From DATJGS01 sp035494735 (GTDB lineage: Bacteria; Eisenbacteria; RBG-16-71-46), in the NCBI GenBank assembly GCA_035494735.1, contig DATJGS010000035.1, forward strand, positions 1 to 64,000: a DNA stretch of 64,000 bases, read 5' to 3'. Positions 34,289 through 42,257 of the stretch are shown here, piece after piece. The number at the start of each line of letters is the position of its first letter. The first letter of the stretch is position 1. The position numbers and the translations under genes are program-made. The notes under the pieces are model-generated. The model saw nothing but the letters and a program-made list of their open reading frames with translations. It was not told the origin of the DNA and ran no database searches.

Positions 34289-36262
34289 TCACTTGTACTG
34301 GGCGCCCAACGTCACCCAGAGGTTGAACAGGCGCTTCTCCTGATCGGTGAGCGCGTACGGCGACCCCGGATGCGCCGCGGATTGCGAGCCGACGCCGAGG
34401 ACGTAGTCGATGAGCAGCGAACGCCGCGGGAACGGCGGCACGACGACCTGGTGGGCGGCCATCATCGCTTCGCCCGACAAGTTCACGTACGCGCGCGGGA
34501 ACACCCGGTTCATGGTCGTCGTGTCGGGCACGGCGGTCAGGTCGAGGTTGCCGGGCGCGGCGGTCGTGTCGGTGCCGACGATCGTCGTGTGGTGACACGG
34601 CTCGCACTTGGCCGCGACGATCGGACCGATGTCGTTCTGATAGTCGATGATCTGGAACTGGTTCTTCGGGATGTCGAGGTCATGCGCCGGATACAGCGCG
34701 GCCATGGGCGACGGATTCGTCGGCACCGGCCCGCCGGCCACGCGGTCCTCGTGGCAGCCGAAGCAGCGCGTGAACTCCTCGCCCGGGCGCACGAACAGGT
34801 GGGTGCGCTTGACGACGAAGCCGCGACCCAGGCTGTCGAGCGTCGCGAAGCTGATCGGCGTGTCGGCCGGGACCTTGATGCGGAACGAGCCGTCGGGGTA
34901 GACGGGCGCGAAGCCGATGATGGCGCGCTTCTCGAATTCGTTCGCCGAGAAGTCGTTCATCTCACCGACGACCGTCGGACGCGCCGCGATGACCATGATG
35001 CTGTCGATCGGGTCCGCGCCCTTGATCGGCACTTCCTGACCGTCGTTCGTGCCGCGGTTGAACACGTCCTGGGCGAGGAAGATGCCGTAGTCCTTCGTGT
35101 GGTCGACGATGGACGCGATGACCGGCGGCTTCGGGTGCGGCGCCAGGAGCTGGGCGTCGTACTCGTTCGTCGCCGGGTCGTTGTAGAGGAACGACAGGTT
35201 CGTGACCGTGAACGTCGCCGGGTCGGCCGTCGTGCCCGCGCCGGTCTGCTTCAGGGTGAACGTGTACAGCGCGTAGTCCGCGTCCGGACCGGTCGCGGCC
35301 GGCAGCGTGTACGACGCCACGAACTTGTTCCCGCCGATCGGGATCGGATACTTGAACGCGCCGTAGGGCCACGGCTCGCCGTCGGTGTTGACCTGCGGCG
35401 TCAGCGCGTCCCAGTGGAGCGCGCTCATGCCCGTCGCCGGGTCGGCCGGGCCCTGTTCCGGCTTCAGGACCGCGATCGGGCCGGCGTCGACTTCGACCAT
35501 CGTCGACTGGATGGCGATGAGGCGGCCGTCGGGCGTCGGCACGGCGTGGAAGAAGTTCTCGTTGTGCGGACCGAAGAAGTGGAACGTGCCCGTGCCGTCC
35601 GGATTCGTGAAGAACAGCGGGAAGCGGTTCATCGTTCCGAAGTGCTCCCAGCGCGTGTACACGATGCGCCCGTCGGGCAGCAGCTCGGGATCGAAGTCGT
35701 TGCTCTGGTTGTAGCTGATGCGCTCGAGGTTGCCGCCGTCCATGTCGCACGTATAGAGGTGCTCGGCGGGCGAGTGGTTGTACTCGTCCATCTCGCCGTC
35801 GCGCGAACTCGTGAACAGGACGCGGCCGTCCGGCAGGTACAGAGGGTCGAAGTCGTGGCCGCCGCCGCTCGTCACCTGGCGCAGCCCGCTGCCGTCCGCG
35901 TTGATCTCGTAGATGTTGCGCCACGCGCCGCCCGACGGGCGCATCGAGAACAGGATCTTCTTGCCGTCGAACGACACCGCGGGATCGGAGACGCTGGCCC
36001 CGGTGAAGTTCGTGATCGGCGTGACGATGCCGTCCGGGCTGATCGGCGACAGCTTGTACAGGTTGCCGGTCGCCCAGCTGCGGTTCAGGGTCTCGTCGCC
36101 CGTGGTCTTCACGAAGACCAGCGCGTCCGTGGTCTGTTCCTGCTGGATCAGGTCGTCGGGCGCGCTCTGGCGGCACCCGGCGAGGCCCGCCTGCAGCGCG
36201 AGGCCGACCGCCAGGAGCGTGAGCGCCCGTCGAGGCGCGTGATGCACGAGTCGCGTCAGCAT
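34289..36262 (-). CDS. HzsA-like lipoprotein: TolB-type beta-propeller with C-terminal c-type haem sites
   Basis: 657 residues. Lipobox GLAGC (Cys about 30). Residues about 60-260 hold WD40/TolB-type blades (DPAVSFDGKKILFSMR, DFDPLYLPDGRVLFTSSRDG, DFDPELLPDGRIVYTRW). Two CxxCH haem motifs follow: CFGCH near 500 and CEPCH near 553. The blade-plus-cytochrome plan matches the family named after the hydrazine synthase alpha subunit, members of which occur far outside anammox bacteria. No other hydrazine-synthase subunit is present, so an anammox role is not implied. Probably an anchored periplasmic or surface redox protein. Confidence 0.82.
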   Translation of the reverse strand: MLTRLVHHAPRRALTLLAVGLALQAGLAGCRQSAPDDLIQQEQTTDALVFVKTTGDETLNRSWATGNLYKLSPISPDGIVTPITNFTGASVSDPAVSFDGKKILFSMRPSGGAWRNIYEINADGSGLRQVTSGGGHDFDPLYLPDGRVLFTSSRDGEMDEYNHSPAEHLYTCDMDGGNLERISYNQSNDFDPELLPDGRIVYTRWEHFGTMNRFPLFFTNPDGTGTFHFFGPHNENFFHAVPTPDGRLIAIQSTMVEVDAGPIAVLKPEQGPADPATGMSALHWDALTPQVNTDGEPWPYGAFKYPIPIGGNKFVASYTLPAATGPDADYALYTFTLKQTGAGTTADPATFTVTNLSFLYNDPATNEYDAQLLAPHPKPPVIASIVDHTKDYGIFLAQDVFNRGTNDGQEVPIKGADPIDSIMVIAARPTVVGEMNDFSANEFEKRAIIGFAPVYPDGSFRIKVPADTPISFATLDSLGRGFVVKRTHLFVRPGEEFTRCFGCHEDRVAGGPVPTNPSPMAALYPAHDLDIPKNQFQIIDYQNDIGPIVAAKCEPCHHTTIVGTDTTAAPGNLDLTAVPDTTTMNRVFPRAYVNLSGEAMMAAHQVVVPPFPRRSLLIDYVLGVGSQSAAHPGSPYALTDQEKRLFNLWVTLGAQYK

Positions 36263-36296
36263 GATGTGTGGAGACCCTCCGCTAGACGTCCCTGGT

Positions 36297-36989
36297 TCAC
36301 GGTCGCAGCGACCGATAGAAGGCGAGTCCGATCGTCTCCTGGAGGTAGTCGTAGGCCACGAGACCGTCGCGGTCGCGCTGGCTTCCGAACACCGTGGCTT
36401 GCGTGACTTCGCCGCGTAGCGCGAGATCCCCGCGGATGTACCACTCGAGGCCGCCGCCATACGTGAGGGCGTTCTTGGTCACGGCGTCGGCGTTCAGCGA
36501 AGGTCCGGGGAACACGATCATCATTCCGTAGCCCGCGCTCAGGTACGGCTGCAGGCGGCCGGGCCGCGGGCGGCGCACCAGCGCGCTGAGCGTGTGCAGC
36601 AGCGCGTGCACCGAATGGCCCGGGTTGTGGCTGAGCGTGCCCTCGTAGCCGAGCCACTCGTTCGGATTGAACGCGAAGCGGAACGCGAACACGCGGTTCG
36701 AACCGAGATTTCCGAACGCCGGACTGAACGACACGCGGTTCTGATACGGGCGGACGCCCGGCGCCAGACGGTACGGATTGCCTTCCAGCTCGGGCACGAG
36801 GTGTTCGAGCCCGTCGCGCCCGATGTGCGGAGCGGACGGCGCGGCCGCGGCCGGCGGCGTCGCGACGCTCGGCGCCGCGCCCGCGGCGATCGAGTCCGGC
36901 GCGTCGCCGGCGCGCGCCGCGCCCGGCGCGGAGCACGCGAGCGCGACGAACGCCGCGACGCCGAGCGCACGAACGAGGGGCGCGTTCAC
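36297..36989 (-). CDS. Predicted outer-membrane beta-barrel protein
   Basis: 230 residues from GTG 36989, which overlaps the preceding stop (GTGA). Signal peptide about 1-28, Ala/Pro linker to about 55, then beta strands with the pattern of a small eight-stranded barrel (VFAFRFAFNPNEWLGYEGTLSHNPG, LQPYLSAGYGMMIVFPG, ALTYGGGLEWYIRGDLALRGEV), ending FYRSLRP. OmpA/OmpW-like in look, family not assigned. Transcribed with the cytochrome-like lipoprotein before it and the HzsA-like gene after it. Confidence 0.75.
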   Translation of the reverse strand: MNAPLVRALGVAAFVALACSAPGAARAGDAPDSIAAGAAPSVATPPAAAAPSAPHIGRDGLEHLVPELEGNPYRLAPGVRPYQNRVSFSPAFGNLGSNRVFAFRFAFNPNEWLGYEGTLSHNPGHSVHALLHTLSALVRRPRPGRLQPYLSAGYGMMIVFPGPSLNADAVTKNALTYGGGLEWYIRGDLALRGEVTQATVFGSQRDRDGLVAYDYLQETIGLAFYRSLRP

Positions 36990-37438
36990 GGCGTCCCCGC
37001 GGCCTGGATCCAGGCGAGAATCGACACGTACTCGGAATCGCTGGTGGACGCGAAGACCTTGACGGGGTGCGGCGTGCCGCCCGCGTTGATCGCCAGCGGC
37101 TGGGTCAGGATCGGGCTGCTGGCCGGCGTCGCCGGCCAAACCTGCTGCGACACCTGGTCGAAGTCGAAACGCACGTCCTTGGCGCCCGGCGGCGAGAGCT
37201 CGAGCGTGCCGCGGATGCCGCCGCCGTGACAGTCGCCGGTCGCGTCGCAGCCGTGCTCGACCAGGATCGGCTCGACATTCGTTGCGAACGTGGCGTAGTC
37301 CAGCGTCACCGTCTGGCCGCCGCTCGGGGGAGTGGGCGGGCGCGTCGGGGCGCTGCAACCCTGGGAATCGAGAGCGAGCGCCAGCGTCATGACGATCATG
37401 GCTCTCCCGCTCCGAGTGTGGGCTCGAGTCGACGACAC
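36986..37438 (-). CDS. Cytochrome-c-like secreted protein with an unusual CX5CH haem site
   Basis: 150 residues from GTG 37438. The N-terminus is Arg-rich, followed by hydrophobic MIVMTLALAL and Cys28 in a weak lipobox (SQGC). The mature domain LDYATFATNVEPILVEHGCDATGDCHGGG ... SPILTQPL ... STSDSEYVSILAWIQ follows the planctomycete-type/cytochrome c pattern used in many envelope cytochromes. The Cys residues (64 and 70) are five residues apart before His71, instead of the usual two. Overlaps the barrel gene downstream by GTGA. Confidence 0.7.
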   Translation of the reverse strand: MSSTRAHTRSGRAMIVMTLALALDSQGCSAPTRPPTPPSGGQTVTLDYATFATNVEPILVEHGCDATGDCHGGGIRGTLELSPPGAKDVRFDFDQVSQQVWPATPASSPILTQPLAINAGGTPHPVKVFASTSDSEYVSILAWIQAAGTP

Positions 37439-37447
37439 GGCGTCCAG

Positions 37448-37452
37448 CCTCC
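37448..37452 (-). promoter_or_regulatory. Ribosome binding site selecting GTG 37438
   Basis: GGAGG on the minus strand, 9 nt before GTG 37438. The competing ATGs at 37498 and 37399 have no comparable site, and the latter would give a signal peptide without a basic end. Confidence 0.6.
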
Positions 37453-37887
37453 GGATCGTGCATGGTGCAAGCGGACCACTGCGTTCCGACAAGTTCATGC
37501 GACCTATGAACCAGTCGGCGCCGTGGCGCTGTGCGCCTTTGACTTACGTTTAGTTCGGCAGCTCTTCGCACCCCCTCCGAGGGGAACGATCCGCGATGGC
37601 AGGGCAAGGACTGAGCCAGTGAGCCGCGTTCCGTTTCGGCGCATTCCAAACGGAAACGAACGGGTGGGATGGCGCGCGCGATCGCGGGCGACATCGCGAA
37701 ACGCACGACGTGCAGACGCGCGTGGGAAATTCCGCGACGCGCGCGACGCGCCGCGTTTCGCGGGTCGCTCTACCTCTATATAGGGCGTGAGCGGCGGGCG
37801 TGGCGTCGCGCGCGGGCGCGAGGAAAAGGCGTCGAGCCGTACGGGCGTCGCTCGCGAAACGGAAGCGCCGCGCTCCCGTGAGGTTCG
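37453..37887. other. Intergenic region between apbE and the cytochrome-like gene, with an 8-bp inverted repeat
   Basis: About 435 bp without a convincing gene. TTCCGTTT (37629-37636) and AAACGGAA (37648-37655) form a perfect inverted repeat with an 11-bp spacer. TATATA near 37777-37782 is one of the few AT-rich spots and might be a minus-strand -10 element for the cytochrome/HzsA-like/Trx operon. Short ORFs here overlap in several frames and look random. Confidence 0.45.
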
Positions 37888-38991
37888 CTAGAAGTACTCG
37901 ACGTGGAACAGCGTGCGCGCCGCGTCTTCGAGCACGAAGCGGTCCTCGAGCGAGCGCTCGACGAACACGGTGTCGACCTGCGCCCCGGGGACGACGAGCA
38001 CCGCGGACACGTTGCCGCGCTCGAGCGCCTTGCGACGCGCGTCGCGGGGCCCGAGCACGAACAGCGCCGTGGCCCACGCGTCGGCGGTGATGGCGTCCGG
38101 CGTCACGACCGTCACGGAGATGAGGCCCTGCGCCGGCCAGCCGGTGCGCGGGTCCATGATGTGTCCATAGCGCTTGCCGTCGGCGTCCACGAACTGCTCG
38201 TACTTGCCCGACGTCGCGATCCCCTCGTCGCGCAGCGTGAGGCGCGCGAAGTAGGGGATGCGATCGCGCGGGTCGCGGATGCCGATGCGCCAGGCGTCGG
38301 CGTCAGCCGGGTGGCCGAGCGCGTACATCTTGCCCGAGAGATCGACGAGCGCGTCGCTGACGCCGCGTTCGCGCAGGATGCCGGTCGCCACGTCGGCGGC
38401 GTAGCCCTTGCCGAGGCCGCCGAGATCGATCTTCACCCACGGTTGCGTGAACCGCAGCGTGCTCGCGGTCGAATCGAACTTCACGCGCTGCGCGCCGACG
38501 TGCGCGTACGCCGCGCGGATGTCGGAGCGCGGCGGCACGTGCGGCGTGCCGGCGAGGAAGCCCCACAGCCGCACGAGCGGCTCGACGGTGATGTCGTACG
38601 CGCCGTCGCTCTCACGCCACGTGCGCATTGCGGCCGCGATCACGCGCGCGACGTCGGCCTGCACGTGCGTGGTGCGCGTGCCCGCGGTGCGATTGAGGCG
38701 CGCGACCTCGCTCGTCGTCGTCCAGTTCGTGAGCACCGAGTCGAGCCGGGCGAACTCGTGCTGGCAGGCCTCGGCGATGGGTGCGGCCGCTGCGGAATCC
38801 GCGGTTACGATCACGACCTGGTCGTACGTGCCCATCGTGCGGCCGACGAATGGGTACGAGCGGCGCTGCGCGCCGTCCGTCGCGTGCGCCGGTGCGAAGC
38901 GCGCGGCCAACGCGGCGCAGCCGACGAGCGCGAGCGCCGGCGCCACGCGACGTGCCGCGCGTCGGACGTCGTGGAGCCTTCCGTGCGTCAT
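37888..38991 (-). CDS. apbE: FAD:protein FMN transferase (ApbE)
   Basis: Attaches FMN covalently to Ser/Thr of exported flavoproteins, outside the cytoplasm. 367 residues. Signal peptide about 1-36. Motifs: GRTMGTYDQV, LDSVLTNW (LD..LS-type), DGAYDITVEPLVRLWGF, VKIDLGGLGKGYAAD (FAD/Mg site), IATSGKYEQ and HIMDPRTGWPA. ATG 38991 follows AAAGGAA. Its substrate is not obvious: no Dxx(S/T)GAT acceptor was seen in the window. It lies 64 bp downstream of modC on the same strand and upstream of the Trx/DUF4266/DUF3570 group, with which ApbE is often found. Confidence 0.95.
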   Translation of the reverse strand: MTHGRLHDVRRAARRVAPALALVGCAALAARFAPAHATDGAQRRSYPFVGRTMGTYDQVVIVTADSAAAAPIAEACQHEFARLDSVLTNWTTTSEVARLNRTAGTRTTHVQADVARVIAAAMRTWRESDGAYDITVEPLVRLWGFLAGTPHVPPRSDIRAAYAHVGAQRVKFDSTASTLRFTQPWVKIDLGGLGKGYAADVATGILRERGVSDALVDLSGKMYALGHPADADAWRIGIRDPRDRIPYFARLTLRDEGIATSGKYEQFVDADGKRYGHIMDPRTGWPAQGLISVTVVTPDAITADAWATALFVLGPRDARRKALERGNVSAVLVVPGAQVDTVFVERSLEDRFVLEDAARTLFHVEYF

Positions 38992-39055
38992 GCGGGGTTC
39001 CTTTCGGGGACGGCTGCCGCGCAATCTACGGACCGCGGCCGCGCCCCGCAAGCGC

Positions 39056-40135
39056 TCACGCGAACAGGCGTACGCCGGTGGCCTTGAACGTGGCCACGAC
39101 GTCCGCTCCGACGCGCACGTTCATGCGCTGGGCGGCGACCCGCGTGATCTCGGCGACGAGCGGCGGGTGCGTGTCGAGGCGCACGCGCCAGCGGTCGCCG
39201 TTCGGAGGTTCGGGCTGGGCGTCGGCCACGCGCCCACGCCACACGTTGCGCGCGCTCATGGGCTCGGCCGCCTCGAGCAGCGTGACGTCGCGCGGGTCGA
39301 CGACCGCGAACACGGTGTCGCCCACGGCCCACACGCCGTCGACGGCCACGATGCTCGCGCCCGCCGCGTCGAGGTGCAGGAGTCCGTCCGCGTCGCGAGC
39401 CCGCACGGTCGTCGTGAACAGGTTCGTGCCGAGGAACTCGGCGACGTAGCGCGTGCGCGGGCACGCCAGGAGGTCGTCGCGCGCACCCTGCTGCGTGATC
39501 GCGCCGCGCTCCAGCACGGCGATGCGTTCGCCGAACGCGAGCGCTTCGGCCGGGCTGTGGGTGACGAGAAGCGTCGCGCACTCGAGCTCGGCGAGCAGCG
39601 CGTGCAGCTCGCCGCGAACCACCCGCCGCGTCGCGAGATCGAGCGCGGCGAGCGGCTCGTCGAGCAGCAGCACGTCGGGCTCGACGGCGACGGCCCGGGC
39701 CAGCGCGACGCGCTGCTGCTGGCCGCCCGATAGTTCGCGCGGCAGGCGGGGGGCCAGGGCTTCGACGCCGAGACGCGCGAGCGCCGCGTCGGCGCGCGAC
39801 GCGAGCGCGGCGCCGCGCAGGCCGCGCGCGCGCAGCCCGAGTGCGACGTTGTCGCGCGCACTCAGGTGGGGAAACAGCGCGTAGTCCTGGGCGACGTAGC
39901 CGACGCCACGTCGCTCGGGCGGCACGCGGACGCCGGCGTCCGCGTCGACCAGCGTGCCCGCGCGCGAGCGGATCCAGCCCGCGTCGGGCTCGCTCAGGCC
40001 GGCGATCAGACGCAACAGCGTCGTCTTGCCGGCCCCGCTCTCGCCGACGAGCACGAGCACGCCGCGCGCCGGGACGTCGAGCGCGGCGTCGAGCGTGAAC
40101 TCAGCGAGCTGCTTGCGGAGCGCGAGCGACAGCAG
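39056..40135 (-). CDS. modC: Molybdate ABC transporter ATPase ModC, CTG start
   Basis: Powers molybdate/tungstate import. From CTG 40135 the protein has 359 residues and starts LSLALRKQLAEFTLDAAL, matching the usual ModC beginning; a start at any later GTG/ATG would remove the first beta strand. Walker A GESGAGKTT (about 34-42), Q-loop, signature LSGGQQQRVALARA, Walker B VLLLDEPLAALD and H-loop THS are intact. The C-terminal TOBE/Mop domain (about 290-357) senses oxyanion. The gene overlaps modB by 35 bp. Confidence 0.92.
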   Translation of the reverse strand: MLSLALRKQLAEFTLDAALDVPARGVLVLVGESGAGKTTLLRLIAGLSEPDAGWIRSRAGTLVDADAGVRVPPERRGVGYVAQDYALFPHLSARDNVALGLRARGLRGAALASRADAALARLGVEALAPRLPRELSGGQQQRVALARAVAVEPDVLLLDEPLAALDLATRRVVRGELHALLAELECATLLVTHSPAEALAFGERIAVLERGAITQQGARDDLLACPRTRYVAEFLGTNLFTTTVRARDADGLLHLDAAGASIVAVDGVWAVGDTVFAVVDPRDVTLLEAAEPMSARNVWRGRVADAQPEPPNGDRWRVRLDTHPPLVAEITRVAAQRMNVRVGADVVATFKATGVRLFA

Positions 40136-40946
40136 GGCGCGACCCTCCGAGCCAGCCGGCCGGCGCCGCGCGCAACGCGAGCAGCAGCAGGAGCGAGGCC
40201 ACGAGCAGCAGCACGCTCAGGACCACGCCCAGATCGAGATCGGACTGGAGCGCGACGTACACCGCGAGCGGCAGCGTGCGCGTCGTCCCCGCCAGGTTGC
40301 CGGCAAACGTGATGGTCGCCCCGAACTCGCCGAGCGCGCGCGCTCCGCTCATGGCGATGCCGGCGACGAGCGAAGGCCGGACCAGCGGCAGCACGACGCG
40401 CCGGAAGCGCTCGGTCTCGGACACGCCGAGCGTGGCCGCCGCCTCGGTCAGGCGCGGATCGACGCCGGCGAAACCGGCGCGCGCGGCGCCGACGAAGAAC
40501 GGCGCGGCCATGAACGCCTGGGCGAGCACCACGGCGGCCGTCGTGAACGGCAGCGAGACGCCAAACGCGCCGAGCGCGCGACCGACGAGCCCGGCGCGGC
40601 CGAACGCCATCAGCAGCGCGAAGCCGGCCACCGTCGGCGGCAGCACCATGGGCAGGTCGACGAGCACTTCGATGGCGCGCTTGCCCGGAAACGAGCGCGT
40701 CGCGAGCAAGTACGCGAGCGGCGCGCCGAGCACCACGACGAGCGCGGTCGCGAGGAAGCCGGTCGCCAGGCTGAGCGCGAGCGCGTCGCGCACGCCCGGA
40801 TCGCCGAGCCGCTCGACGAGGAGGCGCGGGGTGACGCGCGCGAGCAGGCCGACGAACGGCAGCGCGAGGACGACGACGAGGACGCCGCTCGCGACGAGCG
40901 CGAGCGCGGGCGCGGCGCCGGGCCCGCGCGGCGCCGGCAGCGTCAC
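40101..40946 (-). CDS. modB: Molybdate ABC transporter permease ModB
   Basis: 281 residues, about six membrane helices. The cytoplasmic EAA loop, which docks on ModC, is EAAATLGVSETERFRRVVLPLVRPSLVAG. DLPMVLPPTVAGFALL and ALGEFGATITFAGN are typical of ModB/CysT-type permeases. GTG 40946 overlaps the modA stop (GTGA). The C-terminus overlaps the start of modC. Confidence 0.95.
   Translation of the reverse strand: MTLPAPRGPGAAPALALVASGVLVVVLALPFVGLLARVTPRLLVERLGDPGVRDALALSLATGFLATALVVVLGAPLAYLLATRSFPGKRAIEVLVDLPMVLPPTVAGFALLMAFGRAGLVGRALGAFGVSLPFTTAAVVLAQAFMAAPFFVGAARAGFAGVDPRLTEAAATLGVSETERFRRVVLPLVRPSLVAGIAMSGARALGEFGATITFAGNLAGTTRTLPLAVYVALQSDLDLGVVLSVLLLVASLLLLLALRAAPAGWLGGSRPAVARAPQAAR
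40143..40148 (-). promoter_or_regulatory. Ribosome binding site that supports the modC CTG start
   Basis: GGAGGG on the minus strand, inside modB, with 7 nt to CTG 40135. Confidence 0.6.
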
Positions 40947-41731
40947 GGCGTCGCGGCCGGCAGGAAGCCGCGCCGGGCCAGCACGTGCTGCCCTTCGGCC
41001 GAGCGCACGAGCGCGACGAACGCCTCCGCGTCCGCGCGGCGCGGCGCACCGGCCACGACCGCGATCGGATACGTCGCGATCACGTTCAGCGAGTCGGGGA
41101 GGGGCAACGTGTGCACGTAGCGCGCGACCGACGGCGTGACGTCCGAGCGATACGCGATGCCGGCGTCGGCTTCGCCCAGCTGCACCTTGCCGACGACGGA
41201 CTTCACGTTCTCCTCCTCCGACACGAGATTGCCGAGCACGCGCCTGGCGAAGCCCGGCCCGCACGCAGGCAGGGTCTCCAGACGCGCGACCAGCGCGCGC
41301 GCGTAGTGCCCGACGGGAACTGCGTCCGCGCCGAGCACGAGCTTGACGCCCGGCTTCGCGAGATCCGCGAGGGTCGCGAGGCGTCCCGGATTCGACGCGG
41401 GCACGATCACGACGAGCGCGTTGCGCGCGAACGCGACCGGTGATCCGGCGAGACGCTGGTGCTCGACGAGCGAGTCGGGGGTGCGGGAATCGGCGGCCGC
41501 GAACACGTCGGCCGCCGCGCCCTGCTCGATCTGTTGCGCGAGCTGCTGCGAGCCCGCGAGGTTGAGCTGGACGCGAACGCCGGGGTGGCGGGTCTCGTAG
41601 AGCTTCGCGATCTCGCCGAACGCGTCCGCCAGGGAGGCCGCGGCGAACACGCGAAGCGGCGGCCCGCCGGCATTCGAGGTCCGCGCGGCGGGCGCCGCGA
41701 GCGACAGCGCGAGGATCAGGGCGCCGATCAC
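40943..41731 (-). CDS. modA: Molybdate-binding protein ModA
   Basis: Periplasmic receptor for molybdate/tungstate. 262 residues. A short signal peptide (1-19) precedes LRVFAAASLADAF, the oxyanion-binding AASL motif. NLAGSQQLAQQIEQGAAADVFAAAD is the second binding segment, and GEADAGIAYRSDV the third. GTG 41731 overlaps the regulator stop (GTGA). Order regulator-modA-modB-modC. Confidence 0.95.
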   Translation of the reverse strand: MIGALILALSLAAPAARTSNAGGPPLRVFAAASLADAFGEIAKLYETRHPGVRVQLNLAGSQQLAQQIEQGAAADVFAAADSRTPDSLVEHQRLAGSPVAFARNALVVIVPASNPGRLATLADLAKPGVKLVLGADAVPVGHYARALVARLETLPACGPGFARRVLGNLVSEEENVKSVVGKVQLGEADAGIAYRSDVTPSVARYVHTLPLPDSLNVIATYPIAVVAGAPRRADAEAFVALVRSAEGQHVLARRGFLPAATP

Positions 41732-42126
41732 GCCCCCGACTCCAGCTTGCCGAGCATCACCTCGGTCGACTTGATGACGGCGTACGCGGTGTCGCCGACG
41801 GCGAGGCGCATGTCCTCGGCCGACGAACGGGTGATGACGGCGACGAGATCCTGATCGCCGATGCGCAGCACGACCTCGGCCATCAGCCCCTCGATGCGCA
41901 CGTGGCGGATCTCGCCGCGCAGTCGATTGCGCGCGCTGATCTCGAGCATCGGCCGGCCCGCGTCGGGAACGCCCGCGCGCAGCAGGCGGGCGAGGGCGTG
42001 CTCGTGGAACAGCCACTTGCGCCCCACCCGGACGGCCGGCAGACGACCCTCGCGAGCGAGCCGCTGGACGCGACGTGAATCGAGGTGGAGGAGTTCGGCC
42101 GCCTGCTCCGAGTTGAGAGTGCGCAA
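41728..42126 (-). CDS. HTH (excisionase-type) plus TOBE/Mop molybdate-responsive regulator
   Basis: 132 residues if translation begins at TTG 42126 (GAGG 5 nt upstream); GTG 42150 in the same frame is the alternative. Residues 1-50 form a MerR/excisionase-type helix-turn-helix (NSEQAAELLHLDSRRVQRLAREGRLPAVRVGRKWLF). Residues about 68-130 are a TOBE/Mop domain (ISARNRLRGEIRHVRIEGLMAEVVLRIG) that binds molybdate. The combination is a compact alternative to ModE, probably controlling the modABC genes it precedes and overlaps. No LysR-type ModE N-domain is present. Confidence 0.85.
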   Translation of the reverse strand: MRTLNSEQAAELLHLDSRRVQRLAREGRLPAVRVGRKWLFHEHALARLLRAGVPDAGRPMLEISARNRLRGEIRHVRIEGLMAEVVLRIGDQDLVAVITRSSAEDMRLAVGDTAYAVIKSTEVMLGKLESGA

Positions 42127-42257
42127 TCGAGCCTCAATATGCTTTCGCACGAGTGAAATGTGGTAGTAAAGTGCCGCGCCAAGAAACCGGGAAGCATTTT
42201 GCAGCGCGGAAACCCAAGAAAGCAAGGCCGCAGGCCCCCAACGCAGGAGAAGTGCCG
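42127..42257. promoter_or_regulatory. Divergent regulatory region between the TOBE regulator and the porin gene
   Basis: About 130 bp, visibly more AT-rich than its surroundings (TTGAGGC on the minus strand, GAAATGTGGTAGTAAAG on the plus). TAGTAA at 42164-42169 may be a plus-strand -10 box. AGGAG at about 42246 precedes the porin ATG. Likely holds both promoters and could be where the regulator binds; no palindrome was clear. Confidence 0.4.

Noticed and set aside
34289..36262. Anammox-type hydrazine synthase
   Set aside because: Only the alpha-like propeller/cytochrome plan is present; beta and gamma subunits and other anammox genes are missing. The family is wider than anammox.
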